Origin: Rhyacophila brunnea
Taxonomy: Eukaryota; Arthropoda; Insecta; Trichoptera; Rhyacophilidae
NCBI GenBank assembly: GCA_022495005.1
Contig: JAGYXB010000460.1
Span: 620,001 to 684,000 of the forward strand
Reading direction: 5' to 3'
Length of the DNA stretch: 64,000 nt
Part shown: positions 54,200 to 64,000 of the stretch, one piece after another
Numbering within the stretch: position 1 is the first letter of the stretch
Layout: each line of letters opens with the position of its first letter
Position numbers and translations under genes: made by a program
The notes under the pieces: model-generated
What the model saw: the letters and a program-made list of their open reading frames with translations, nothing else
Databases searched by the model: none
Told to the model about the DNA's origin: nothing

Positions 54200-54748
54200 C
54201 CAGGCGCACATACATATACTTAAGAACATACCGGTTCTTTCCTTATGATAATGACAATAAAATGAATTTCCCGACTCGTTTTCTTCTGGGTATGCTATCA
54301 ATGCAATCCCTGTCTACCCGAAGAGTGATTGTTCTTTTAAAGCATTTCTTTTTACTTCTTCGTGGGTTCATTTACAATCCGTATATACTGGCAAATATTA
54401 ATTTTCATGTTCCCACCAATATCACTCGTAGCTCCACGGTCTTCAAGATACCTCGTCGCAGGACAGATGTTATGTTTCACGATGCTGTGTATCGTGCAAT
54501 TAGCTTATTTGATGGCACCATAAAGGTTGATTTGTTTTTTATTAACTATATAATGTTTGTGGACGTATTAAATAGGTTAAATTTATAATTGTATATATTA
54601 TCATATTTCTTTAATATTTACACATGCTGTTTTTTCCACTTGTTATATTAGTTGTTATTTGTAATTGAGATATTTGTATTTATTATGTATTATGGCGCAT
54701 TGGCCAATAGCTGTAATGCCGTAATACTCTTTATAAATAAATAAATTG
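54200..54748 (+). pseudogene. non-LTR retrotransposon 3' end, copy 2
   Basis: A 5'-truncated copy. From 54215 the frame reads YLRTYRFFPYDNDNKMNFPT, then RFLLGMLSMQSLSTRRVIVL, NINFHVPTNITRSSTVFKIP and AVYRAISLFDGTIKVDLFF, to a stop at 54588. This is the C-terminus of the element also seen inverted at 49090-49740. About 160 bp of 3' UTR follow (TATTATGGCGCATTGGCCAA, then TGTAATGCCGTAATACTCTT), ending AAATAAATAAATTG. The final roughly 125 codons are uninterrupted here, so this copy shows the true C-terminal frame. It inserted into the unclassified repeat (51001-51530 type). Confidence 0.75.
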
Positions 54749-55150
54749 TCTATAGAGTGCTCATACTGACGCGTCTGTCGTGTTCACTTGTCGGAGTATT
54801 CTTAGTTTCAGATTTCTTTCAGATTATTTTAACGTATCTTGGAGACCTTGGAGTTCATCTAATTTAGTGATTATGTGTTACAGTGTTATTAATAATTGGA
54901 AGTGACGATGAAAATAAGTAAACTTCTTCTGTGTATAATAATATCATAATACACTAGGACGTTTGTCAATGTGACAGTCGAGTCTAAACGACAATAACTA
55001 ATAACTTATTATTATACTCTTCAGTCATTATAGAATACCAAACTCTGCTTGCAAGTACGTTATCAATAAATAGTATGACAGTGGACCACTCGTTGCTTGT
55101 GCAAAAAGTTATGCTCAGGTTTTTCAATCTAAATATGGCGGTGACAAGGC
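54749..55150. repeat. second part of the split unclassified repeat
   Basis: TCTATAGAGTGCTCATACTG and GTGGACCACTCGTTGCTTGT continue the homology with 51100-51530. Confidence 0.45.
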
Positions 55151-55290
55151 TCATTCAGACGAGTCACTGCGGATGATCATCCGCAGGGAATTGCATTCAG
55201 GCATTCACTTTTTGTTTAAAGGTGTCACCGAAAGTGAAATACTCAATTCATTCCAAAATGGCGTCAAGTGAAATAGCGGTGCAGGTTGGA
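55151..55290. repeat. half-palindromic MITE-like end
   Basis: GGCTCATTCAGACGAGTCA is followed by a perfect 20-bp palindrome CTGCGGATGATCATCCGCAG (55167-55186). The start resembles the GGCCCGTTTCAGACGG terminus of the Harbinger-like MITE at 41250, but no opposite end is found. Confidence 0.35.
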
Positions 55291-58210
55291 ATTCAAACCG
55301 ACAGTTTGTTTATTAGAATCACTACGTATTATCAAACATTATGTGGACTGCAGGAACATCTATTTAACCGGTCTGTTTACAATAATTATTCAAAATGACA
55401 GTTTACGTACCTTTGTAAATATGATGACAATAGACAAAAAATAGTTGAAGTATCAAATTTAAAAATATAATTATATTTACGACATAGATTTTATTATCGT
55501 ATACACGTACATATGTATAATTAAAAATATTACACATAATAATAATAAAATAGAACAGTAGGTGTTTATTATAAAAAACTTAATGATATTTAATACATTT
55601 TCGTTGAAAATGCTCATATAGCGAAACCAATTCTGATTATTTACAAATAGGTTACATAATTTTAAAATTTGAAATGTTATAATAGCTTCACCAAGAATTA
55701 ACAGGGTAAAATATTATTGTTTTAGCTCGACACAGTGAGCATTAACAAACAGTTGATGAAATTTAATATACCTAACATGTTTATTTTCGTATTATTACAA
55801 ATTTAAATAACAATCAGCAAAAATAAAATGTGGATACAAATATAGAATAAAAACATTAAATCTCTAGTAACGCTTTGGGTCTTCCTATGCGACATCGGCA
55901 CGCTCACCATCGACAAACCACTTTATCGTTTTGATTTTACTGTACATATTATTTTTATTTTTATAAAATCAATTCTTTATTAAAACTTATACCTAACACA
56001 TTTTATTGTATGTCCATACCATACATATTTTATACAATTCAAATCAAGGCGATTAATATCATTCATCATTCAGTATTTAATTACCCTTTACGGTGTTCTT
56101 CTCCGCCCAGCATGTTTACATACCGGACGGAGGCCTTTACCTATAAAATACGACATTGAGCAGCTGCTCAAGGAATTTTAATTAGGTGTTTTTATTAAGC
56201 CGTATTTAGAGATCAGGATTACATTTATTGAGATCAGGATTACATTACGTTGATTATTTAACGTGGGAGAAGTCCACCAACAACAGAGGTGTAATACCCA
56301 CCCGTACAAAATCTTAATTCTATGATATTTTGACAGTATTGAGTACAAGAACTCGTTACTTTTGGAGCGAGTACTAACATAATGCACGTCCCTTACGCGG
56401 GCCACCGTTGGGGTAATTTTCATAATATTATCTCGTGGTAAAATTTTTGACGGGAAAATCTTTGGACGTCGCACCAGACAGCGAGATTATTGCCCATGTC
56501 AAGTCGTCCGAGGGTCTTATTAGGTCTTATGTTTTTGTAAAATGCGGTAGGCGTAGGGCTTAATTTTCAGACCGTTTATAATGACTGAGTAAAGTCTTCA
56601 AAAAATATTTTCATATCGATGAATTTTGTTTCATGATTTATTTACCTCTGCGACTTTTCCGCGTTCCTGGTTTTCGGTTTCACTCCCAAAGCTTATTTTG
56701 TTCCTGGAAAATGATCTTTTGTTTTCAATTGCGTAATAAAAATATTATTTTTAGAAATCTATAAAATTATCGCTCCGTCTCGTGAAAAAAATAATTTGAT
56801 CGTCTGAGCTAGATAATATGCCATGTAACAAAAAATCTAACACTTATTTTTATAATATACACATAAAATTTGATAACTATGTTAATATCCTCAGAAAATT
56901 GTTGAGCGCTCCGATTCGTAAACTTTTCCATTTCGAACGCTGATCTACGTCTAAACTATCGATCTACTTATGACTTGTGCATTTAATCTAAGCCATGTCG
57001 CACATCTAAATGTCGATTGTGATTTTGTTGGTTTTCACAAAACACATGTAACTTAATGTAACTCTGCAAACAGTTTGAAAAATATAACTGGTGTCGCAAG
57101 TAATAAATTTCACTCGACATGGTGAACAGGTATAATACCAAAATGTCAGATCGACACGTGTGCAGAAGCTGTTGTTTTGTGCGTTTCGGCTATCCACGTC
57201 ACTGTCCCGGCATGTCTTTGCTTATGTTTATGGAAGATAGTTGCAAAATTGCGACGATTATTTATGACCATATCCCAGTCGAGACGATTTTCAGTGTGCG
57301 ATCGGGCTAACATTTACAGGCTCGGAGGTATTTTAAACTTTGCCAAGGTGAAATGGCTGACCTTGTAATTAAATTCAGCCAATTATATTACTAAATATTG
57401 ATTTACTATCCCGGAGTGACTATTGGCCGCCTCAAATATTCCTCCACTAAGAACAATTATTCGCTATCCGTCTTAAATCGATCACTCCTAGCGCTTGCTA
57501 GTAACATAGGGATTTTGACGATTGTTGGTCTTACGCCCAACCCCGTTTTCAAAGATCCATTTCTCCCTTATTTATTAGCCCTGACAGCATTGTCCACCGG
57601 TTAATCGATCTTAAATATGGTAGCTCAACTTAGTTGCCACCGGCGGCCACCATATAGGAACGAAGAAATTGCATAGGACACGCTTTGCTAAGCGAATCTA
57701 AAGCTGCAATCGTGGCGCGCACGGAATAAATACCGCATTTAGACCCTTCATTTGGAGACTTCTGATAATTCAGATGACAAATCTTAGATGGACCTCGGTA
57801 ACTCTTATGACATTCAGCGGTATTAGCGGGTCTCTGTTTAGTAATGGTTCTTTTGACGGATGTCTAGGACGATCTATCTACGTTGAAGTTCACTGTATGA
57901 TTTGAATTTCAAAGCAACCATCTACATGAGCGCCATAACATTTTCGTATGTATAAAAACTCATTATTGCACAATCAATTTAATAGTTAATATGCATTGGC
58001 TACAGTGAGGCATTTCTATATATGAGTATACAACTGTCTATTCACTTTTGTATTTTCTATTATATTTTAATTAAATTAATTAAATTCTAGATACGATAAC
58101 CAATCATAATTTTTCGAAACTTGAATTGAAAATCACTCAAACGCATTTCTTATTATTATTATAGATAAAACAGATATAATATTTTTCCGATTATTAAATT
58201 TAATATTATA
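55291..58210. other. spacer, no gene found
   Basis: No repeat family apart from AAAATTATCGCTCCGTCTCG at 56763 (shared inverted with 20640). 56900-57900 has fewer low-complexity tracts than most of the window, with several 60-70-codon frames on both strands, none with a recognisable motif. It may be unique host DNA. Confidence 0.3.
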
Positions 58211-58663
58211 ATAATTACAAGATAAAAAGAACTTTTTATATACAACGTTTTTAAATTTTCTGTTAAATCATATAAACTTGACTTGACTAGCTTAAACGAT
58301 CAAAAAAAATTGTACTTGATAGAAATAGTACTGAAATGTCATTTTGACATGTCATATTGATTTCCATAGTAATGCACGTATATATTAATAATTTAGTTCC
58401 TAGGACCCCAGACCCCCTAGCAACCAATAATGTTGTCGAAATAACTTTTCATACAAAACAGAATTAACTGGAAATGAATTCAATTCTACTTAAAGATGGC
58501 TAAAAGTATTTTTTTTTAAATGCATTGGCATCATATTCTGATATATTCTAAAAGTTTCAAATGTCTAGCTAGTCAGGAAGTTAGTTAAAAATCGATTGCA
58601 AGTTTTGTACCGGACAAAGAACCACCGGACAAATAAGAATACGATCTAAGAAAAACGTTATAA
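58211..58663 (+). mobile_element. family A, copy 5
   Basis: Collinear with 52051-52500, from ATTACAAGATAAAAAGAACT to AAAAACGTTATAAAA. Confidence 0.65.
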
Positions 58664-58947
58664 AATATGCATCACTTGCGTCAAAAAGCACGTTCGGAGA
58701 TTTGAAAACTTTTAACAGTTTGCGTTTTATTTTGATTAGACAGTGATTATTTAAATACTCAATGTACGTCTTTGTAAAATATTTGTAGAAAGATTTAATA
58801 ATAATATGTAATATTATTTACATAAAATAAAACTATGAAACTGGAGAACACTAATGTTTTCACAAGCATTATTTTCATGGTAATTGAAATTCCTTGATCC
58901 CTCCATTTAGTGGTAAAAAGTGACTAAGCTCAGTTTTCACAATATAT

Positions 58948-59280
58948 GTGCGCGTTTTTATTTCTGCTTCAGATCCGTCTTGTTCAAAATCTTTGAAAGT
59001 CGAATACTGTATATTATATCCTAGACAAAGCACAGAACGAACTATTCAATCATTCAAAGACTCTAGATATAGTAACAGCTGTAGTTTTTGGACGTATTAT
59101 AATTCGGCGTGGATCAAATTTAATAATCCAGAGAGACTGACCTCTGGAGAGTTCAAAACAGAGGCGGCAAGAGCGTCGCTACACTGGAACGACCAAATGA
59201 AAGAGCGTACTGGGCGCAGCCTATAAGTGGGCTATGATAGGTGGAGGGTGCTGGTCGCTCAGAAGTTGACTGCATTTTAA
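58948..59280 (+). pseudogene. non-LTR reverse transcriptase C-terminal remnant
   Basis: The last part of a 92-codon frame reads FKTEAARASLHWNDQMKERT then GRSL, stop, followed by YDRWRVLVAQKLTAF. It corresponds to the G-R-P-x-x-R-W-x-D-x-[MI]-K-E-x-[TA]-G...D-R-x-R-W-R block of RTE/L2-type ORFs. The upstream 60 residues show no motif. The GRP motif has decayed to A-A-R-A. Non-functional. Confidence 0.55.
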
Positions 59281-59292
59281 GATGGTCATGAT

Positions 59293-59828
59293 ACTCAGCC
59301 ATGAGAGAACGGCTGAGCGCATAGAATACTACAATACAAGGTTTTTTTTAACTCATTGTAACCTTATAAATACATTTCAGAGCAGAGATATAGAATTACA
59401 AATTAAATATCTATTTATCGTAGTGTCAAATTATAGCAAACTTGGTAAGGAGCTGACCTCAATTATAATTTCTGCATATCCGTTTTTCACTTAGTCAGTC
59501 ATCCGTTGACGCAAACGCCAGATAACAGCTTACTCGATTATTTCAATATAAAGAATGACCTACTCAGCCATGAGAGAACGGCTGAGCGCATAGAATACTA
59601 CAATGCAAGGTTTTTTTTAACTCATTGTAACCTTATAAATACATTTCAGAGCAGAGATATAGAATTACAAATTAAATATCTATTTATCGTAGTGTCAAAT
59701 TATAGCAAACTTGGTAAGGAGCTGACCTCAATTATAATATCTGCATATCCGTTTTTCACTTAGTCAGTCATCCGTTGACGCAAACGCCAGATAACAGCTT
59801 ACTCGATTATTTCAATATAAAGAATATT
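59293..59828 (+). repeat. recent 269-bp tandem duplication
   Basis: Two adjacent units (about 59293-59561 and 59562-59828) start CTCAGCCATGAGAGAACGGC and end TTTCAATATAAAGAAT. I see only two substitutions between them (ACAATACAAGG against ACAATGCAAGG, and TATAATTTCTGC against TATAATATCTGC). Each unit carries the same 70-85-codon frame ending SNYSKLGKELTSIIISAYPF, with no recognised domain. The first unit begins where the RT remnant ends, so the duplicated piece may be its 3' UTR. Confidence 0.85.
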
Positions 59829-59837
59829 ATTTTGATT

Positions 59838-59960
59838 GTATAAATAGCGAATAATAATTCATTGGAAATGTCACTCGAATCTAAGTATCTGGCCCGTTAC
59901 TATCTCAGTATATATTCTGTCAGTTTATTTATATTATTGTACCGATTGTACCCTTGTACT
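59838..59960 (+). mobile_element. LTR-like promoter fragment
   Basis: TTGTATAAATAGCGAATAAT, then AATGTCACTCGAATCTAAGT, GTTACTATCTC and TATTGTACCGATTG, is collinear with the inverted fragment at 36640-36870. TATAAATA with a conserved downstream block suggests an LTR U3/R boundary. No adjacent gag or pol. Confidence 0.45.
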
Positions 59961-60769
59961 TATGTAACCATAAATCGAGTGCTTAAAGTCAGACAACGTT
60001 ATCTACAAAAAAGTGTTTTTTTTTTTTTTTTTGAAATAACGTTATTTTACATTTACGGCTACATGATGGTCAAACAACGTTATGTCAATTTTTCTAATTT
60101 CTTATTAAATCGTCAGTAAAGTTTAACGCTAACTACATAAGTTACCCTTGTTTTCATATTTTTTAAAAACTATCCCTATAAATTTTAACATCATCATAAG
60201 CAAGATAAATGTACAATACACAATAAATTATAAAATATTAACATTAGGTTTTAAATAAACATTTCCCTTGTTAAGTTACAAGAATCTAAAATAACGATTT
60301 TTGGCTCTCCTGTATAGTTGCACTTTTTTAGATAGTGTTGTTTGTCACTAAGCCTTCGAAATAAACTCTAACTTCTCCATCATCACGAATAACCACGATC
60401 GTCTTTCATCTACAACACCATCGTCCCTCACTTCGACCACTCCCACAGTTAGTAAACGAGTTTTCAATTCTAAATATCATTTTCCTTAGTAATCTTTTTT
60501 CAACTGCACTTTCACATATGGATATAGATTTCGTCTCTATGGAGCAATATTTTATTTAACGTTGTAGTATTTTAAAGTATATTACGTGAAACTTTTCCAT
60601 TTTGAAATATCTCTAGTTCTTCTCTGATTATTTTCCAAATCACCCAATGTTTACATAAATTATCTGCATTGCGCGAGATTTCCATTTCATCTTCAAACGC
60701 GAAAGATCATGGCGGATCAATGGAAGGAATCATGCTGCCGTTTATTTTTAGGGATGTATAAATCGCGGC
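59961..60769. other. spacer
   Basis: Nothing recognised. Confidence 0.2.
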
Positions 60770-60960
60770 TTACCCCGCAAGGCGCTTCCATCTCGCGGGG
60801 ATCCTAAACCAATCTGTGCGGCGGGGAGGGGCTCCGACGTCGGCGCCGCCGACGTCGAACTGCGAAGCGTCGCCAGCCATAGTGGAAAGATCAAGAAAAA
60901 ATCCTCTTTAAATTGAATTCAGAGCGACAAAGTTTTCTTCGCAAGCGATGTGACTTTGCG
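60770..60960. other. CpG-rich patch with near-perfect hairpin
   Basis: A short GC-rich island (TACCCCGCAAGGCGCTTCCA, GCGGCGGGGAGGGGCTCCG) in AT-rich DNA. GACGTCGGCG-C-CGCCGACGTC at 60837-60857 is a 10-bp perfect stem with a one-base loop. It could be a promoter or a transposon piece. No ORF. Confidence 0.45.
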
Positions 60961-61309
60961 AAGGGGCATTCGGCTTTGACAGTCATTTTATATGTTATTA
61001 TGTCAGTTATTCTGCTAGTGAAATATGGATGACCCCTTTAAACTCTCTCAGTCATATTTCAAATAGCTTAATAATTTAGTTAGTATATTAATAAAATAAC
61101 AATTTCCCCGAAACAGGTCCTTAAGGCCAAAGCAAGGCCCTATATAGACAGGCCGCTCTATGAAACTGTGAATATCAATAATTGTAGTGCTAATTATTGC
61201 ATGTACTTGAATGCAATATGGTAGAAAAACACACACAGAGTTTATCACACATAACAGAGAGGAGGTTATCTTTGTTTTTAAATTTCATGGATATTAGACA
61301 TTTGCTTAG
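60961..61309. other. spacer
   Basis: Nothing recognised. Confidence 0.2.
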
Positions 61310-61435
61310 CATTAAGGTCCCATACTCTGGGTCCAAAAACTCATTTAAAAACAGCATTTGAATTTTTGCAGACCTGGAATTCGAAACCGGAACTCACGAC
61401 ATTACAATCCGACATGGTAACCACTCGGCCATTTG
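61310..61435 (-). repeat. tRNA-derived SINE head or tRNA pseudogene
   Basis: On the minus strand TGGCCGAGTGGTTACCATGT (A box) is followed by CGGATTGTAATGTCGTGAGT and GGTTTCGAATTCC, a B box with two inserted bases. It continues into TTTTTGGACCCAGAGTATGG. This looks like the tRNA head and body of an insect SINE. No closed acceptor stem, so it is not a functional tRNA. Confidence 0.6.
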
Positions 61436-62075
61436 GGGGAGGGTTAATTAATATGAATGAAATATTAAATCGAAAATCTTTATTAACTGTCTCGAAAAGA
61501 TTACCACATTGCATTTGAAGTTATGTTATATACACAATGTCTTGTACTTCCATCGGGACCTTGGAGCCAAAGCCTTCTCAAAAAAAATATTGTGTGGTGG
61601 TCTATTGAATTGAATATTACATAAACCTGGAATATTATTAATTAAGTATCATATATCGCTAGTAATATATATGTATTGTTTACTCAACACACAAGCGATA
61701 CCAGTAAATGCCAAATTCATTTGTTTCGAAAATCTTCTGTCGTCGAGTATGTAGTGGAAATAACACCAAACACCACGCCTAGCACCTTCTTACTTACCAG
61801 TATGCTTCACTTGATTTCCGTTGCCTTCCTTTAATTTCTACCTGCCACCCTCATTTTTGTAAATCGCTGATATATATATATTTATGAATAACCTATAATA
61901 CCATTTAATTTCCAACTCCAAACTCATTCAGATAAATACGTCGTGACTGCTTGCTATCTATGAAAACATTTACTGAAGTGTTAATACTATCAGGCACCAT
62001 TAGCGAAGGGTGCAAGATTAGTAAATGCGCTCCCTAAAGACATAGACACTTTCAGTGATGTTGTTTAAACTTTAT
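61436..62075. other. spacer
   Basis: Nothing recognised. Confidence 0.2.
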
Positions 62076-62770
62076 TTTACAACGTTTTTATTAGCTCGTA
62101 TTCTTGTTTTTCCGGTGGTTGTTTGTCGAGTACAAATCTTGCAATCGATTTTTAACTAACTTCCCGACTAGCTAGACATTTGAAACTTTTAGAATATATC
62201 ATAACACGATGCCAATGCATTATTTTAATACTTTTAGCCGTCTTTAAGCAGAATTGAATTCCTTTTCAGTTAATTCTCTTTTGTATGGAAAGTTATTTCA
62301 GAAAAATCCGTAAAAAAGTAAAAGACTACTATTGGTTGCTAAGGGGGTGGTCCCAGCAACTAAATTGTTAATATATACGTGCGTTACTATGGAAATCAAA
62401 ATGAAATGTCAAAATGACATTTCCTTATTCTATATTTTTGTTTGTTTGTTTGTTTTTATTTACTTCATATCAAGTACAAATTTGAGCATATTGAGCATAA
62501 TAATTCAACAGAAAATTTAAAAACGTTTTATATAAAAATGTATTTTTATCTTGTAATTATTTCTGTATAAAATTTTATGTTTTTTTGTTTTCAAAATTTT
62601 ATTTTTCTGTACTTGGATTTTATTTTATTCTTTTGTATTATTATTATTACTATCTATATTCTCTTCTACTCTCTTGTTTGTATTTGTTATAATGTAAATC
62701 TATGTTGTGTACGTCTTGAATTTAGATTTGTTATGTTCACAACGTTTTGTTTTCTTAAATTAATAAATAC
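62076..62770 (-). mobile_element. family A, copy 6, long form (inverted)
   Basis: 62076-62560 is the inverse of 7091-7556 (TTTTAACTAACTTCCCGACT, AATGTCAAAATGACATTTCC). It continues to 62770 as the inverse of the 15380-15540 segment (TTGTGTACGTCTTGAATTTA). This copy shows that the two segments are neighbours in one longer element. The ORFs over it are non-coding. Confidence 0.65.
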
Positions 62771-64000
62771 ATAAAAAGGAAATGATCTAAAAAAACATGG
62801 TGGTAATTATTTTTTCAAATTCCCTGGGTGTCGATAACGCCCGTGTAAGGCTTTATTAATCTAGTATAAATTATGAGTTTTGGTTAATTAATAAACATAT
62901 GGCAATTTCTAAAAGTATAGAGAATGAGTTCATCTAACAGTTTGATCAGAAGGAAACAAAACTGTAGCATAGTTGGTACACGATATTGTAAATTGTCCAC
63001 TTGTGAAACTTGAAAAAAATTAAATTCGCAACAAACAAAGAATATTTTAGTCTATTGTATATTATGTACAAATGATTTATTCCGTAAATGCATTTGTTAT
63101 CAACGAGCAAGCTTATAAAGACCGATTACGAATTCATGTTAATCTGAACATCCTCGGTTCACCCCCATTTTCGTTTTTACTCCCAAGGGTGTATCGGTGG
63201 GGGGTGGAGGTTGCGTTTATCCACGTATTCATTGTGAAATTACCGCCCGCCCGTACAAAGTTGTATTGCGCGTCGAAGAAATAAATGAAAGAAAGAAAAT
63301 GTTATTTCTATCCAGAAATAATACATTCCCCCCGTAGCTGCGCTGCGAGTGCGTGTCCCATCGGACCTCTGTTTCCCCGGTAACAGCCTTAATAGATTTG
63401 AGTGTTTTGTACCCTTAGGGGGACAAAAGGGTCATATAAGACGAAACTATACTATAATGCTTAAAGGGGAATGGCTTGTTGCTAAATATTTTCTCGGAAC
63501 AGTCATACGAATCGTTCATTTTTTGTACCGCAGATTAGAGATTGAAAATAAAATATCAGTAAGCATTTAAAAATATACTACATCAGTAACGTAACTCGAC
63601 ATTTAAAAAAAAGTGAAAATATGATAATATATAGGTGCCGAAGATATTGAAAATGTATGGTCCCTTTTCGACAACATTTTCATACGTTAGCCAGTTCTCA
63701 CATCAAAACTCGTCTCGCCTACAACGTGTCGAATACGTCAATGTGACGTCATCTTTATTCACAAAACACACGTTGGCAAATGCAGCCCCGCATTATGGTC
63801 GAATGCAACTGTTTAGTTTGAAAAAAACATCTGCTGTTGCAGTCAACAAGTTGCATACTTCTCGAGCTCCGAGTCGGTGATGCCAGGTCGCATTGGTTGC
63901 ACCTACGAATTGGTCATTCCTATACCGGCTCGCCGATTGCCTTCTATACGTTTCGGAGGCTACGTTACGAAAAGCTATGAAGGAATAAAGATTAAGGAAT
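62771..64000. other. terminal spacer, no gene recognised
   Basis: 63100-63480 and 63640-64000 are less AT-rich (GGTGTATCGGTGGGGGGTGG, CTGCGCTGCGAGTGCGTGTC). Frames of 65-81 codons are open, but none has a recognisable motif or splice context. It could be a host gene edge or unique DNA running off the window. Confidence 0.25.

Noticed and set aside
59282..59763. Two copies of a 70-85-aa ORF ending SAYPFFT
   Set aside because: They are identical only because the DNA is tandemly duplicated. No motif, and the composition fits AT-rich 3' UTR sequence.
59293..59828. CRISPR-like or satellite array
   Set aside because: Only two long units exist, there are no short repeats with spacers, and the genome is eukaryotic.
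61376..61431. Functional tRNA on the minus strand
   Set aside because: The B box has inserted bases and no acceptor stem closes. It is better explained as a SINE head.

Overview
This is an AT-rich, repeat-dense stretch of a eukaryotic nuclear genome, most likely from an insect. The evidence is interspersed TTAGG arrays (the canonical insect telomeric unit), an insect-type tRNA-Gly, an RTE-like retrotransposon with a 3' trinucleotide tail, and many MITEs. Frequent GTAGGTACCTAC-type words suggest Lepidoptera or Hemiptera, but the order is not certain. I see no bacterial-style operons, no CRISPR array and no complete host protein gene.

Host-gene content is very low. The only good candidates are a first coding exon of a THAP-type zinc-finger protein at 719-789, ending at a clean GTAAGT donor, and a tRNA-Gly(UCC) gene at 19102-19173 (minus). 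An unrecognised 87-codon frame without an ATG lies at 7735-8001, and a doubtful 156-aa ORF at 33170-33640.

The only long intact ORF is a 994-aa endonuclease/reverse transcriptase at 24303-27287 (minus), from an RTE-like element with a 5' leader and an (ATC)n-type 3' tail. Eight other non-LTR remnants are scattered around it (1625-2091, 21480-21690, 32085-32270, 37745-38095, 49090-49740, 50930-51000, 54200-54748, 58948-59280).

The rest is largely DNA-transposon debris, and much of it can be delimited exactly from terminal inverted repeats (TIRs) and target-site duplications (TSDs). It includes hAT-type elements with 8-bp TSDs (28863-30484, 36393-37681, 39380-40187, 43654-44309, and a TTAGG-bearing family at 8880-9086 and 29869-30096). 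It also includes TTAA-flanked piggyBac-like MITEs (4450-5170, 29455-30402, 40192-40909, 50025-50915), PIF/Harbinger-like elements (10321-10823, 41250-41585) and a Foldback-like element with 15-bp satellite arms and a 9-bp TSD (44670-45232). A mariner pseudogene lies at 17319-17860 and a hAT C-terminal dimerisation fossil at 16374-16724.

Several unclassified families recur across the window: a roughly 450-bp family in six copies, a tRNA-like SINE family in three copies, and three LTR-like fragments sharing a TATAAATA core.

The layout records serial transposition. The clearest case is a three-deep nest at 28863-30484 (hAT MITE, then piggyBac-like MITE, then TTAGG MITE). Two more nests lie at 9966-10906 and 39380-40909.
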